Shown here: one piece after another, positions 23,231 through 30,150 of the stretch
Numbering within the stretch: the stretch's first letter is position 1
Layout: each line of letters begins with the position of its first letter
Source of the DNA: CAYLZO01 sp964387775
Lineage (GTDB): Bacteria; Chloroflexota; Anaerolineae; JAAYZQ01
Length of the DNA stretch: 40,148 nt
Assembly (NCBI GenBank): GCA_964387775.1
Contig: CAYLZO010000014.1
Location: 1-40,148 of the forward strand
Direction of reading: 5' to 3'
Notes under the pieces: generated by a model
The model's input: only the letters and a program-made list of their open reading frames with translations
What the model was told of the DNA's origin: nothing
The model's database searches: none
Position numbers and translations under genes: made by a program

Positions 23231-24069
23231 CTCAGCACCAGCTCGTTTCTCTCCCAGCGCACGCCGCGCACCACGCCGTGGATGTGCACCAGGCGCCGGA
23301 CGGTCGCCGCAAAGGCCACCGGGTCGCCGCTGGTAAAGTAGGTCACCTGGCCCCGGCCCGCGCCGCCTTGCACGCCCGGGCGGGCCAGCATCCGGCCCGC
23401 CTGGCGGGCGACGGCCGGCGCCGGGTCGATAACGGCCACGTCTGGACCGACCAGCCGCTCGATGGCCGGCCGGAGGAAGGGATAGTGGGTGCAGCCTAGC
23501 ACCAGCGAGTCGATGCCCGCCGCCAGCAGCGGGGCCAGGTACGCGCGCAGCAGCGCCTCGGTCCCGGCGTCGTCGATCTGGCCGGCCTCGACCCGCTCCA
23601 CCAGGCCGGGACAGACCTGGGTGTGGACGGTGGTATCGCGAGCAAAGCGCTCGACCAGCCGGGCAAAGAGCTCGCCCTGGAAGGTGGCCTCGGTGGCGAT
23701 GACGCCCACGTGGCCGCGGCGCGTCCGCTCTACGGCGGGCTTGACGGCCGGCTCCATGCCCACGATGGGCAGATCGAAGCGGGCCCGCAAGTGATACAGC
23801 GCCGCCGCCGAGGCCGTGTTGCAGGCGACGACCACGACGTCGGCCCCTCGCTCCACCAAAAACGAGGTGATGGCGACGGAAAACGACCGAATCTGCTCGA
23901 TATCCCGCGCGCCATAGGGCACGTGGGCCGTGTCGGCCACGTAGAGCACGTCGTGGCGGGGCAGTTGCCGCACGACCTCGCGCAGCACCGAGAGGCCGCC
24001 CACGCCGGAGTCAAAGAGGGCGATGGAGGCATGTCCTGAGCGTTGTCGAAGGATTGGATGGACCGTCAT
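23227..24069 (-). CDS. murI: glutamate racemase
   Basis: 280 residues. It interconverts L- and D-glutamate for peptidoglycan. The key residues are Asp20 in FDSGVGG, Cys83 in ACNTASA and Cys193 in GCTHYP, so the enzyme is intact. The N-terminal 13 residues (MTVHPILRQRSGHA) precede the conserved core and are largely encoded by a copy of the dispersed repeat (24031-24052), here read in a different frame. The ATG overlaps the upstream C26 peptidase stop (ATGA), and the stop overlaps the MFS start, which makes a tight operon. Confidence 0.95.
   Translation of the reverse strand: MTVHPILRQRSGHASIALFDSGVGGLSVLREVVRQLPRHDVLYVADTAHVPYGARDIEQIRSFSVAITSFLVERGADVVVVACNTASAAALYHLRARFDLPIVGMEPAVKPAVERTRRGHVGVIATEATFQGELFARLVERFARDTTVHTQVCPGLVERVEAGQIDDAGTEALLRAYLAPLLAAGIDSLVLGCTHYPFLRPAIERLVGPDVAVIDPAPAVARQAGRMLARPGVQGGAGRGQVTYFTSGDPVAFAATVRRLVHIHGVVRGVRWERNELVLR
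24031..24052 (-). repeat. coding-embedded dispersed repeat, copy C
   Basis: ATGTCCTGAGCGTTGTCGAA followed by GG on the plus strand. It encodes the non-conserved N-terminus of MurI (ILRQRSGHA), in a frame different from copies A, B and D. Confidence 0.55.
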
Positions 24070-24803
24070 CGCTGGCAGGCTTTCACGAAAGCGGCCAAGA
24101 GGGCCTGGGCGCGGCGGTCGGCGGGCGCGAGTTCTTCAGGATGCCACTGGACGCCGAGGGCGAAGGGGTGATCGTCGATCTCGACCGCTTCGACGAGGCC
24201 GTCGGGGGCGCGGGCGACGACGGTCAGGTTGGGGGCGACGTCCTGGATGGCCTGGTGGTGCAGGCTGTTGGCGGCGTATTCGGTTGCGCCCAGGATCGAG
24301 GCCAGACGGGAATCAGGGCTGATGGTTACGTGATGGGCTCGCTTGTCGCGGGGATGGCCCGGATACCAATCGTGCTTGCCGGCGCCGGGTACCTGGGCCT
24401 CGATGTCCTGGTAGAGCGTGCCGCCCAGCGCCACGTCCAGCACCTGGATACCCCGGCAGATGGCCAGCAGCGGCTTGCCCTCGGCCACGGCCCAGCGGGC
24501 CAGCGCCAGCTCGACCTCGTCTCGCTCGGGGGCGACGTTGGCCGTCTTTTCGTGGGGCGCCTGGCCGTAGCGGGCCGGATCGACGTCACCGCCGCCGGGC
24601 AGCAGCAGGCCGTCGAGCCGGTCGTAGAGGGCGCGCAGGCGGGTGGGATCGGTGACGTGGGGGATGAGCAGCGGCGCGGCGCCGGCCCCGCTCAGGGCGC
24701 GGACGTAGGATCGATTCTGGCCGATCTTGGTGGCACCGTGTTCGTCGCCGGACGGGATCTCGGTAGAGGTGATGCCGACGAGGGGATGCTGCCCGGGCCT
24801 CAT
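24066..24803 (-). CDS. gamma-glutamyl-gamma-aminobutyrate hydrolase-like peptidase C26
   Basis: 245 residues, of the class I glutamine amidotransferase-like fold (peptidase C26, PuuD-like). It has the nucleophile Cys116 in LLAICRGIQ, LLLPGGGDVDP (66-76), and the catalytic His/Glu in GVQWHPEE near the C-terminus. Relatives hydrolyse gamma-glutamyl bonds; the substrate here is unknown. Its position between rodZ and murI hints at glutamate or murein recycling, but this is inference. GGGAG lies nine bases before the ATG. Confidence 0.88.
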   Translation of the reverse strand: MRPGQHPLVGITSTEIPSGDEHGATKIGQNRSYVRALSGAGAAPLLIPHVTDPTRLRALYDRLDGLLLPGGGDVDPARYGQAPHEKTANVAPERDEVELALARWAVAEGKPLLAICRGIQVLDVALGGTLYQDIEAQVPGAGKHDWYPGHPRDKRAHHVTISPDSRLASILGATEYAANSLHHQAIQDVAPNLTVVARAPDGLVEAVEIDDHPFALGVQWHPEELAPADRRAQALLAAFVKACQR

Positions 24804-24823
24804 GCGCCGATGCTCCCTGGCCG

Positions 24824-25957
24824 CTAGGGCGTCGCGGTGGGGGTGATGGGTTCGGTCGGCGAGAGGACCGGCGTGGGCTCGACGGTGGGCGTGTCCGTGG
24901 GTGGCAATGCCGTGGGCTCGGACGTCGGGGTGCCGGTCTCGGGGATGGGCGTCGCTTCGCCGGTGGCAGTGGCTGTGACCTGGAGCGTTGCCGTTGCTTC
25001 GGCCGTTGCTTCGACCGTGACCGTGCCGGTGACCTCGGGCGTGACCGTCGCCTGGGTCACGTCGTCGCCCACCTTCTCAAAGACACGATCCACGACCTCA
25101 CCCACGGCACCCAGCGTGCCCAGGTTCTGGCCGTTAACCGTGACAATGACTGCCCCGGCGTTGCCGATGCGCAGTTCGATGCGCTGGTCGCCGTACCACG
25201 ACCGGTGGCTCTCGGCTTCCAATTCACCCTGGAATTCGCGCACGCCGTCGACGGTGACCTGGATCCAGGAGGTGTCGGTCAAGACGAGTTCCAGGAAGAC
25301 GCCGGTGTACACGGGCGGCGACGGCGAGGGCGTGGGCGACGGGGTGTAGGTGGGCGTCAACGTCAATTCGAGGGTGGGCGAGGGCTCGGTTGTCAAGGTC
25401 GCCTCTGTGGCTGTGGGCGCCGGTGTGGGCGTGTGGGTGGCGGTTGCCAGGGCGGTGTTTATCGCCCGCTGGGTCGCCGTAACCATCCCCATCGGCGTGG
25501 CCGTCGCCTGGTCCTGGGCCAGCAGGCCCTGGAGCCGGGGATAGCTCCACCAGGCCAGGAGGGCCAGGGCGACGATCAGGATGGCAACCAGGCCCAGGGC
25601 CAAGGCCCTCGGCGGGCGCGCGGCGGGCATCTCGTGGAGCGCCATAGGCCGGAAGGGCTCCTCTGTAAAGGGCGTTGGCTCGTCAACCGACCGGGATTCG
25701 GGCGGCGGCGGGGCGACTTGGCGCGAATAGCGGTCCGCCACCTCCTGCGGATCGAGCTCCAGGTAGGCGGCATAGTTTCGCAGGAATCCGCGCCCCACGA
25801 CGGGATCGGGCAACGCGTCGAAATCCTCTGCTTCCAGAGCTTGGAGGTAGCGGACGCGAATGCGCGTCTCCTCTTCTACCTGCTCCAGGCTGAGGTCCAG
25901 TTCTTCTCGACGCTCTTTCAGCCACTCGCCCAAGGGGCGCTCTTTCTCCTCAGTCAC
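24824..25957 (-). CDS. rodZ: RodZ-like cell-shape protein with Thr-Pro rich stalk
   Basis: 377 residues. Residues about 8-75 are a cytoplasmic helix-turn-helix (LGEWLKERREELDLSLEQVE; VVGRGFLRNYAAYLELD). One membrane segment is at about 117-137. A Thr/Ser/Pro rich extracytoplasmic stalk follows, then a DUF4115-type domain (SWIQVTVDGVREFQGELEAE; IELRIGNAGAVIVTVNGQ), then a second long Thr/Glu/Pro rich tail. This is the RodZ layout, which links MreB to the membrane. The GTG at 25957 coincides with the predicted transcription start, so the mRNA is probably leaderless. It heads the run C26 peptidase-murI-MFS. Confidence 0.85.
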   Translation of the reverse strand: MTEEKERPLGEWLKERREELDLSLEQVEEETRIRVRYLQALEAEDFDALPDPVVGRGFLRNYAAYLELDPQEVADRYSRQVAPPPPESRSVDEPTPFTEEPFRPMALHEMPAARPPRALALGLVAILIVALALLAWWSYPRLQGLLAQDQATATPMGMVTATQRAINTALATATHTPTPAPTATEATLTTEPSPTLELTLTPTYTPSPTPSPSPPVYTGVFLELVLTDTSWIQVTVDGVREFQGELEAESHRSWYGDQRIELRIGNAGAVIVTVNGQNLGTLGAVGEVVDRVFEKVGDDVTQATVTPEVTGTVTVEATAEATATLQVTATATGEATPIPETGTPTSEPTALPPTDTPTVEPTPVLSPTEPITPTATP

Positions 25958-25964
25958 GAACCCC

Positions 25965-25993
25965 ACTATACCTGGACTACCTTCAATTGTCAA
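25965..25993 (-). promoter_or_regulatory. rodZ promoter, probably leaderless
   Basis: On the minus strand, TTGACA (25993-25988), 17 bp, TATAGT (25970-25965). The predicted start falls at 25957-25958, on the GTG start codon. Confidence 0.7.
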
Positions 25994-26019
25994 ATTCCTT
26001 GTTCCGACGCACCAGGGCA

Positions 26020-26048
26020 TTGAGAGAACGGGCGATCTGTGTTATACT
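26020..26048 (+). promoter_or_regulatory. promoter of the small thioredoxin-fold gene
   Basis: TTGAGA (26020-26025), 17 bp, TATACT (26043-26048). The predicted start near 26055 leaves a very short leader with GAGGGG before the GTG at 26068. Confidence 0.7.
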
Positions 26049-26067
26049 AAAACTGAGGGGGTTTTCT

Positions 26068-26394
26068 GTGGAGGACGAACTCAAGATCGAGTTTTTGTTC
26101 TGGGAAGAGTGCCCGTCCCATCCTGAGGCCATGACCCGGCTCCAGGAGGTGCTGGCGGAGGAGGGCATCGAGGCGCCCGTCGAGCGGATCGAGGTCGTGA
26201 CCGACGAGGACGCCGGGCGACTCAAGTTCCCCGGCTCGCCCACCATCCGCGTGAACGGCGCCGACGTGGACGCCCAGGGCGCGGCGCAGATGGGCACAGC
26301 CCTGACCTGCCGCGTCTACGTCCTGGAGGACGGCCGCTTTTCGCCCGTGCCGTCGAAGGACATGATCCGCCGGGCGTTGAGACCAATGAACTAG
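26068..26394 (+). CDS. small thioredoxin-like-fold protein with CPSH motif
   Basis: 108 residues. The pattern IEFLFWEECPSHPEAM (7-22), a helix, then LKFPGSPTIRVNGADVD resembles the thioredoxin-like family often annotated with alkylmercury lyase or DUF2703 relatives. The redox motif is Cys15-Pro-Ser-His18, not CxxC; a further cysteine lies in MGTALTCRVY. A one-cysteine mechanism or non-redox binding role is possible. GTG is used as the start because GAGGGG precedes it and the promoter lies just upstream; the longer frame from 25987 would begin upstream of the promoter. Confidence 0.68.
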   Translation: MEDELKIEFLFWEECPSHPEAMTRLQEVLAEEGIEAPVERIEVVTDEDAGRLKFPGSPTIRVNGADVDAQGAAQMGTALTCRVYVLEDGRFSPVPSKDMIRRALRPMN

Positions 26395-26396
26395 AG

Positions 26397-26430
26397 AGCG
26401 GGGAGCTGGATTCTTACCCAGCTCCCCGCT
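26397..26430. terminator. perfect 13-bp hairpin between convergent genes
   Basis: AGCGGGGAGCTGG (26397-26409), an 8-base loop and CCAGCTCCCCGCT (26418-26430). It has no T-run, so it may act by pausing or protect both 3' ends. Confidence 0.5.
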
Positions 26431-26442
26431 ATGCTTGATGCT

Positions 26443-26976
26443 TTACTTCCACTTGATCGTGCAGCCCACCGGCGGCGTCTCGGCCACGCGGGGTGTCTCG
26501 CCGGCCAGCACCGCGTCGAGGGCGTGGCGCAGGTAGGGCTCGCTGGCCTTCTCCTCCTCGTAGTTGTCGTCGGGCGCGCCGTGATAGTGCAGCTTCATGT
26601 CGGCGTCAAAGAGGAAAATCTCGGGCGTGCGCTCGGCGCCGTAGGCCGTCGCCACCTCCTGCGTCTCGTCGTGCAGGTAGGGGAAGGGCAGCCCCCGCTC
26701 CTTGGCCAGCTTTTGCATGTTCTCAAAGCTGTCGGCCGGGTACTTGGTCACGTCGTTGGCGTTGATGCCGGCAAAGGCCACGCCCTGCTCGGCATAGTCC
26801 TTGGCCACGGCGATCAGGCGATCCAGCCAGGCCAGCACGTAGGGACAGTGGTTGCACATAAACACCACTGCCGTCGCCTCTTTGCCCTCGCTGAGCCCTG
26901 CCAGTGAGTAGGTCTCGCCGTCTACGCCGGGCAGCTCGAACGAAATTGCTGGGTCTCCAGTCTTCAAGTTTGCCAT
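26443..26976 (-). CDS. thioredoxin-family protein (AhpC/TSA-like)
   Basis: 177 residues with the redoxin layout: DPAISFELPGVDGETYSLAG at the N-terminus, then VVFMCNHCPYVLAW with redox cysteines 41 and 44, GINANDVTKYPADSFENM, and a TPEIFLFDADMKLHYHG end strand. The CxxC and the lack of a secretion signal suggest a cytoplasmic disulphide or peroxide-handling protein. It starts one base after the stop of the THEP1 NTPase gene, so the two are co-transcribed. Confidence 0.88.
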   Translation of the reverse strand: MANLKTGDPAISFELPGVDGETYSLAGLSEGKEATAVVFMCNHCPYVLAWLDRLIAVAKDYAEQGVAFAGINANDVTKYPADSFENMQKLAKERGLPFPYLHDETQEVATAYGAERTPEIFLFDADMKLHYHGAPDDNYEEEKASEPYLRHALDAVLAGETPRVAETPPVGCTIKWK

Positions 26977-26977
26977 G

Positions 26978-27601
26978 TTACACTTCCTGTTGGGTTTGGG
27001 GTGGGGGTTGTGTCACCTTGTCCCCACCGGGTTGCACAAAACGTTCAACAATCTGAGCGGGGAGCGCCTCCCGATTCTCCTCGCTGGCTTCAAACACGAC
27101 CTGGTCCACCGGCCCCAGCCGGTCCTGCAACTCGGCCAGGAGGGATTCGCGGACCAGCACCAGGGCGCGATGGACCTCGCAGGTGGTCAACTGGGGCAGC
27201 ACGGGGGCCAGGCCGGCGTCCTGCCACAGCTCCAGTTTGCCGATCTCGTCCACGACGAGCAGGTGGCAGGCCCCGACGGCGCCCTCGATGGCCGCGACCG
27301 CCCAGTCCAGGGCCTCGGCGTCGAAGGAGTAAGGACCGACGGCCGGGCCGCCCAGGCTTTGCCCTGAGGGGCTCAAGCCCGAAGGGGCGCGGTCGGTGCG
27401 GGCCAGGACCCGCCGCTCGCCGCCGAGGACGTCCACGCCCCAGATGCCGACCTTCTGGCCGCAGGCGTTTTTCATGGCCGGGGCGAGCAACCCGCCGCAG
27501 ACCACGCCCCGGCGCACCGCCCGGCCGACGACGCGCTCGGCAATCGTCGTTTTGCCCACGCCCACCGGGCCGGTCAGCAGGCCGATGCGTGTGTCGCTCA
27601 C
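26978..27601 (-). CDS. THEP1-type nucleoside-triphosphatase
   Basis: 207 residues. P-loop NTPase of the THEP1 (COG1618) family: Walker A GPVGVGKTT (11-19), CGGLLAP (35-41), and Walker B LLVVDEIGKLEL (114-125), the family hallmark. Members hydrolyse ATP, GTP or RNA-bound NTPs; the physiological role is unclear. Residues 72-83 (APSGLSPSGQSL) are encoded by a dispersed repeat inserted in the loop after LARTDR. The GTG start overlaps the cupin stop by four bases. It is part of a tight run with the cupin, flavoprotein and thioredoxin-like genes. Confidence 0.88.
   Translation of the reverse strand: MSDTRIGLLTGPVGVGKTTIAERVVGRAVRRGVVCGGLLAPAMKNACGQKVGIWGVDVLGGERRVLARTDRAPSGLSPSGQSLGGPAVGPYSFDAEALDWAVAAIEGAVGACHLLVVDEIGKLELWQDAGLAPVLPQLTTCEVHRALVLVRESLLAELQDRLGPVDQVVFEASEENREALPAQIVERFVQPGGDKVTQPPPQTQQEV
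27355..27387 (-). repeat. coding-embedded dispersed repeat, copy D
   Basis: GGCTTTGCCCTGAGG...CCCGAAGGGG on the plus strand. It is read in the THEP1 gene as APSGLSPSGQSL, in the same frame as copies A and B. Confidence 0.65.
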
Positions 27602-27957
27602 GCTGCGGGCTTTTCCACGCCGTGCAGCCACTCCTGGGGCACCAGGCAGAGGAAGCGCAGCACGTCGTCGCCGGTGTTCTGGAAGCAGTGCATCTCGCCG
27701 CCGGGCACGAACACCGTGCTGCCGTGGCCGATGGGCCGGTCCCCCTCGGCGGTCTTGACCACACCCTGCCCCGACAGCACGAAAACCTCGTGCTCCCACC
27801 AGTGGCTGTGGTGGGGCGTGGCGTGGCCGGGCTGGACCTCAAAGATGCGCATGTTGAAGAACGGCGCGCCCTCCTCCGGCCCGATGGCGACGCGCATCGT
27901 CACCCCTTCGAGGGCGGGTTGGACTTTGACTTCTTGGAAATCTCGGACTTGGATCAC
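27598..27957 (-). CDS. cupin-domain protein
   Basis: 119 residues, a single cupin barrel. The metal-binding set is His50, His52 and Glu57 in HHSHWWEHEVFVLSGQG, and His90 in PGGEMHCFQN. Such small cupins are dioxygenases, isomerases or binding proteins; the reaction is not readable. It overlaps the flavoprotein gene upstream (ATGA) and the NTPase gene downstream (GTGA) by four bases each. Confidence 0.88.
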   Translation of the reverse strand: MIQVRDFQEVKVQPALEGVTMRVAIGPEEGAPFFNMRIFEVQPGHATPHHSHWWEHEVFVLSGQGVVKTAEGDRPIGHGSTVFVPGGEMHCFQNTGDDVLRFLCLVPQEWLHGVEKPAA

Positions 27958-29120
27958 GTGTCTTGCTCCTTCTCTAATCTCAGCAGCCAGCGCAGCGTGG
28001 CTGCGATGAGCCGCCGGCCGATTTTCTCATAGCTAACACGTTCGGTCAGCGCATCGACAAAGTGGCGGGCCGTCGCCGGGTTGCGCACGCCGACCTGGTA
28101 GCAGAGCCAGGGCAGGCGGTAGTAGGTGTTGGCCACCAGCCCCGCCGTCGCCAGGCTGTGTCCCATCTCGCGCCAGATGGCGGCTTCGTAGCCCGACAGA
28201 TCGTCGCGGACGATGGCCTGCGCGGCCAGCCGGGCGCTGCCGATGGCGTAGCGGATGCCCTCGCCCAGCAGCGGGTCCACCAGGCCGGCCGCGTCGCCGA
28301 CCAGCACGCAGCGCCGCGTCGAGAGCGGCTCCTGGGGGTTGCCCCGCCAGAAGGGCCACCGCGGAAATTGATAGCAAGGCAGCGGGTGCCCGTGGAGTTG
28401 AACCCCATCCAGCGGGACGCCCAGGCGGTCCATCTCACGCCGAAGCACGGCCCGGAGGTCGATGCGCCCCGGCCGAAAGCGCCCGATGCCGACCGACAGG
28501 TGCTCGCCCTTGGGAAAGACCCAGGCGTAGCCCCAGGGCAGCGTGCCCAGCGAAAAGACGGCCCGGGCGCCAAACCGCTCTCGGAGGGTGGCATCTCCGT
28601 CCAGTGGCACCTCGGCCTCCAGCGTGCCGGTCAGGCGCCGGTTGCGGCGCAGACCCAGTTCGCGGGCCACCTGCGAGGTCGCCCCGTCGGCGCCGACCAG
28701 GTAGCGGGCCGTCAGCGTCCGCTCGCCGACCTGGACCTGCACGTGGTCGGCGTGCTCCACGACACCATGGACGGGCTGACCGGCCCACAGCTCCGCGTCC
28801 GCCTGAGCCAGCAGGAAGGCGTCGAACTCCTGGCGCATGACCATGACGATGGGCTGCTCGTCCAGCGGCACGTCCACGGCCGGCAGGTCCGGGAACGTGA
28901 TGCGGACCGCCGTCGGCGCGGCCTGGATGACGCGCTCAAAATCGAAGGGGAAGCGGTCCAGGGTCGGGCGGGGAATGGCCCCGCCGCAGGCCTTGTAGCG
29001 CGGCAGGTGGGCTTTCTCGACGACCAGCACTCCCAGCCCGGCCTGCGTCAAATAGTAGGCGGCTGCCGTGCCCCCGGCCCCGGCGCCGGCGACGACGACG
29101 TCAAAATCGAGTGGTTTCAT
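27954..29120 (-). CDS. geranylgeranyl reductase family FAD-dependent oxidoreductase
   Basis: 388 residues. FAD-binding GAGAGG (12-17), the YKACGGAIP motif (42-50) typical of the geranylgeranyl reductase group, LVGADGATSQVARELG, and a late FAD motif VGDAAGLVDPLLGEGIRYA. Members saturate isoprenoid chains of quinones, chlorophyll or lipids; the substrate here is unknown, though menaquinone side chains are plausible in a respiring bacterium. It heads the overlapping cupin-NTPase-redoxin run. Confidence 0.87.
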   Translation of the reverse strand: MKPLDFDVVVAGAGAGGTAAAYYLTQAGLGVLVVEKAHLPRYKACGGAIPRPTLDRFPFDFERVIQAAPTAVRITFPDLPAVDVPLDEQPIVMVMRQEFDAFLLAQADAELWAGQPVHGVVEHADHVQVQVGERTLTARYLVGADGATSQVARELGLRRNRRLTGTLEAEVPLDGDATLRERFGARAVFSLGTLPWGYAWVFPKGEHLSVGIGRFRPGRIDLRAVLRREMDRLGVPLDGVQLHGHPLPCYQFPRWPFWRGNPQEPLSTRRCVLVGDAAGLVDPLLGEGIRYAIGSARLAAQAIVRDDLSGYEAAIWREMGHSLATAGLVANTYYRLPWLCYQVGVRNPATARHFVDALTERVSYEKIGRRLIAATLRWLLRLEKEQDT

Positions 29121-29177
29121 CTCTTTCTACCCTGATTGTAGGCGGTGGCGGCTCCGGCGTCTGTAGCAGTGGTCACG

Positions 29178-30068
29178 TCAATAAAGGGTGCTACTCGACG
29201 GCAGGTAGCGGCGTGGGTCGGCAAAAGCGTCTTCGGCGGTCGAGACAAAGGTCTCGACGTAGGTGATGTGGAACCCGGCTTCCAGCAGGACGGGCAGGCC
29301 GGGATGGGCCGCCGGCACGCCCAGGCGCAAGATCGGCGCCCGCTGAGCCGCCCAGCCCACGGCGGCGCAGATGCAGGCCAGGGCGTCGCCGGCCGTGCGC
29401 CCGCCGAGGGGGCCGAGGGACAGCGCCTCGGGTTGCCAGAGCGCCTCGTGGCTGCGCCGCTGGGCGTAGCCGTAGCCGATGACCTCGCCCCGGCGTCGGA
29501 ACCAGAGCGGCACGGCACCCGCGTGCGCGAGCCAGCAGGCGTGGTCCTGGGGGCGGTGCCGACCACCGATTTCGGCGTCCCAGCGGACCAGGTCGGGGTC
29601 GCTGGGTTGGGCCTCGACCACGTCCACGCCGGTGGCGGGCAGGTCGCCCAGGCGCTCGCTGCGGGCCTGGAGCAGGTAGTGGGGCCAGCGGGGGCGCAGC
29701 CCGGCGCGGATGTAGAGGGCCAGCGCGCGCGGATCGTCGGAGCTGAGGGTGCAGCAGGTGCGGCCGTCGCGGGGCAGGATGCGCGCCAGCAGCCCCTGGC
29801 CCACGCCCGACGATTGCCGGTCCTGGCGCACGTACAGCTCGGAGAGGTAGGCGACGTCGCCGCGCACGGTCAGCGCCGTGTAGCCGAGAACCCGGCCCCC
29901 GCCCTCGGCGACGAGCACCGTGCCCGTGTCCAGCTCGTGGTAGAAGATGGCCGGGACGTCGCCGCGCGGCGGCGGGTCGGGATAGTCCTCGACCTCGGCC
30001 TGGTACCAGATGTCGTAGACCTGGTCCAGGTCGGCGGCGGTCGCCGGGCGGATGGTAATTTCACTCAT
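29178..30068 (-). CDS. GNAT family acetyltransferase, two-domain
   Basis: 296 residues. The N-terminal half is a clear GNAT fold (ITIRPATAADLDQVYDIWYQ; VAYLSELYVRQDRQSSGVGQGLL, with acetyl-CoA loop RQSSGVGQG; DDPRALALYIRAGLRPRWP). The C-terminal half looks like a second, degenerate GNAT domain (GEVIGYGYA; LLEAGFHITYVETF). The substrate is unknown. Confidence 0.85.
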   Translation of the reverse strand: MSEITIRPATAADLDQVYDIWYQAEVEDYPDPPPRGDVPAIFYHELDTGTVLVAEGGGRVLGYTALTVRGDVAYLSELYVRQDRQSSGVGQGLLARILPRDGRTCCTLSSDDPRALALYIRAGLRPRWPHYLLQARSERLGDLPATGVDVVEAQPSDPDLVRWDAEIGGRHRPQDHACWLAHAGAVPLWFRRRGEVIGYGYAQRRSHEALWQPEALSLGPLGGRTAGDALACICAAVGWAAQRAPILRLGVPAAHPGLPVLLEAGFHITYVETFVSTAEDAFADPRRYLPSSSTLY

Positions 30069-30089
30069 GGCATCCTGTTTTCTGGCACA

Positions 30090-30150
30090 ATCTCCCCCTT
30101 CACCCCAACCCGGCCAAGGCCCTAACGACGTGTCTCCCCCAGGGGAGAGG
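30090..30150. repeat. CTCCCCTGGGGGAG repeat at the 3' end of the Clp gene
   Basis: The stretch CACCCCAACCCGGCC...CCCTAAC...TCTCCCCCAGGGGAGAGG contains a CTCCCCCAGGGGAG palindrome. It encodes the last residues of the Clp protein (APSPLGETRR) and its TAG stop. Confidence 0.55.
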
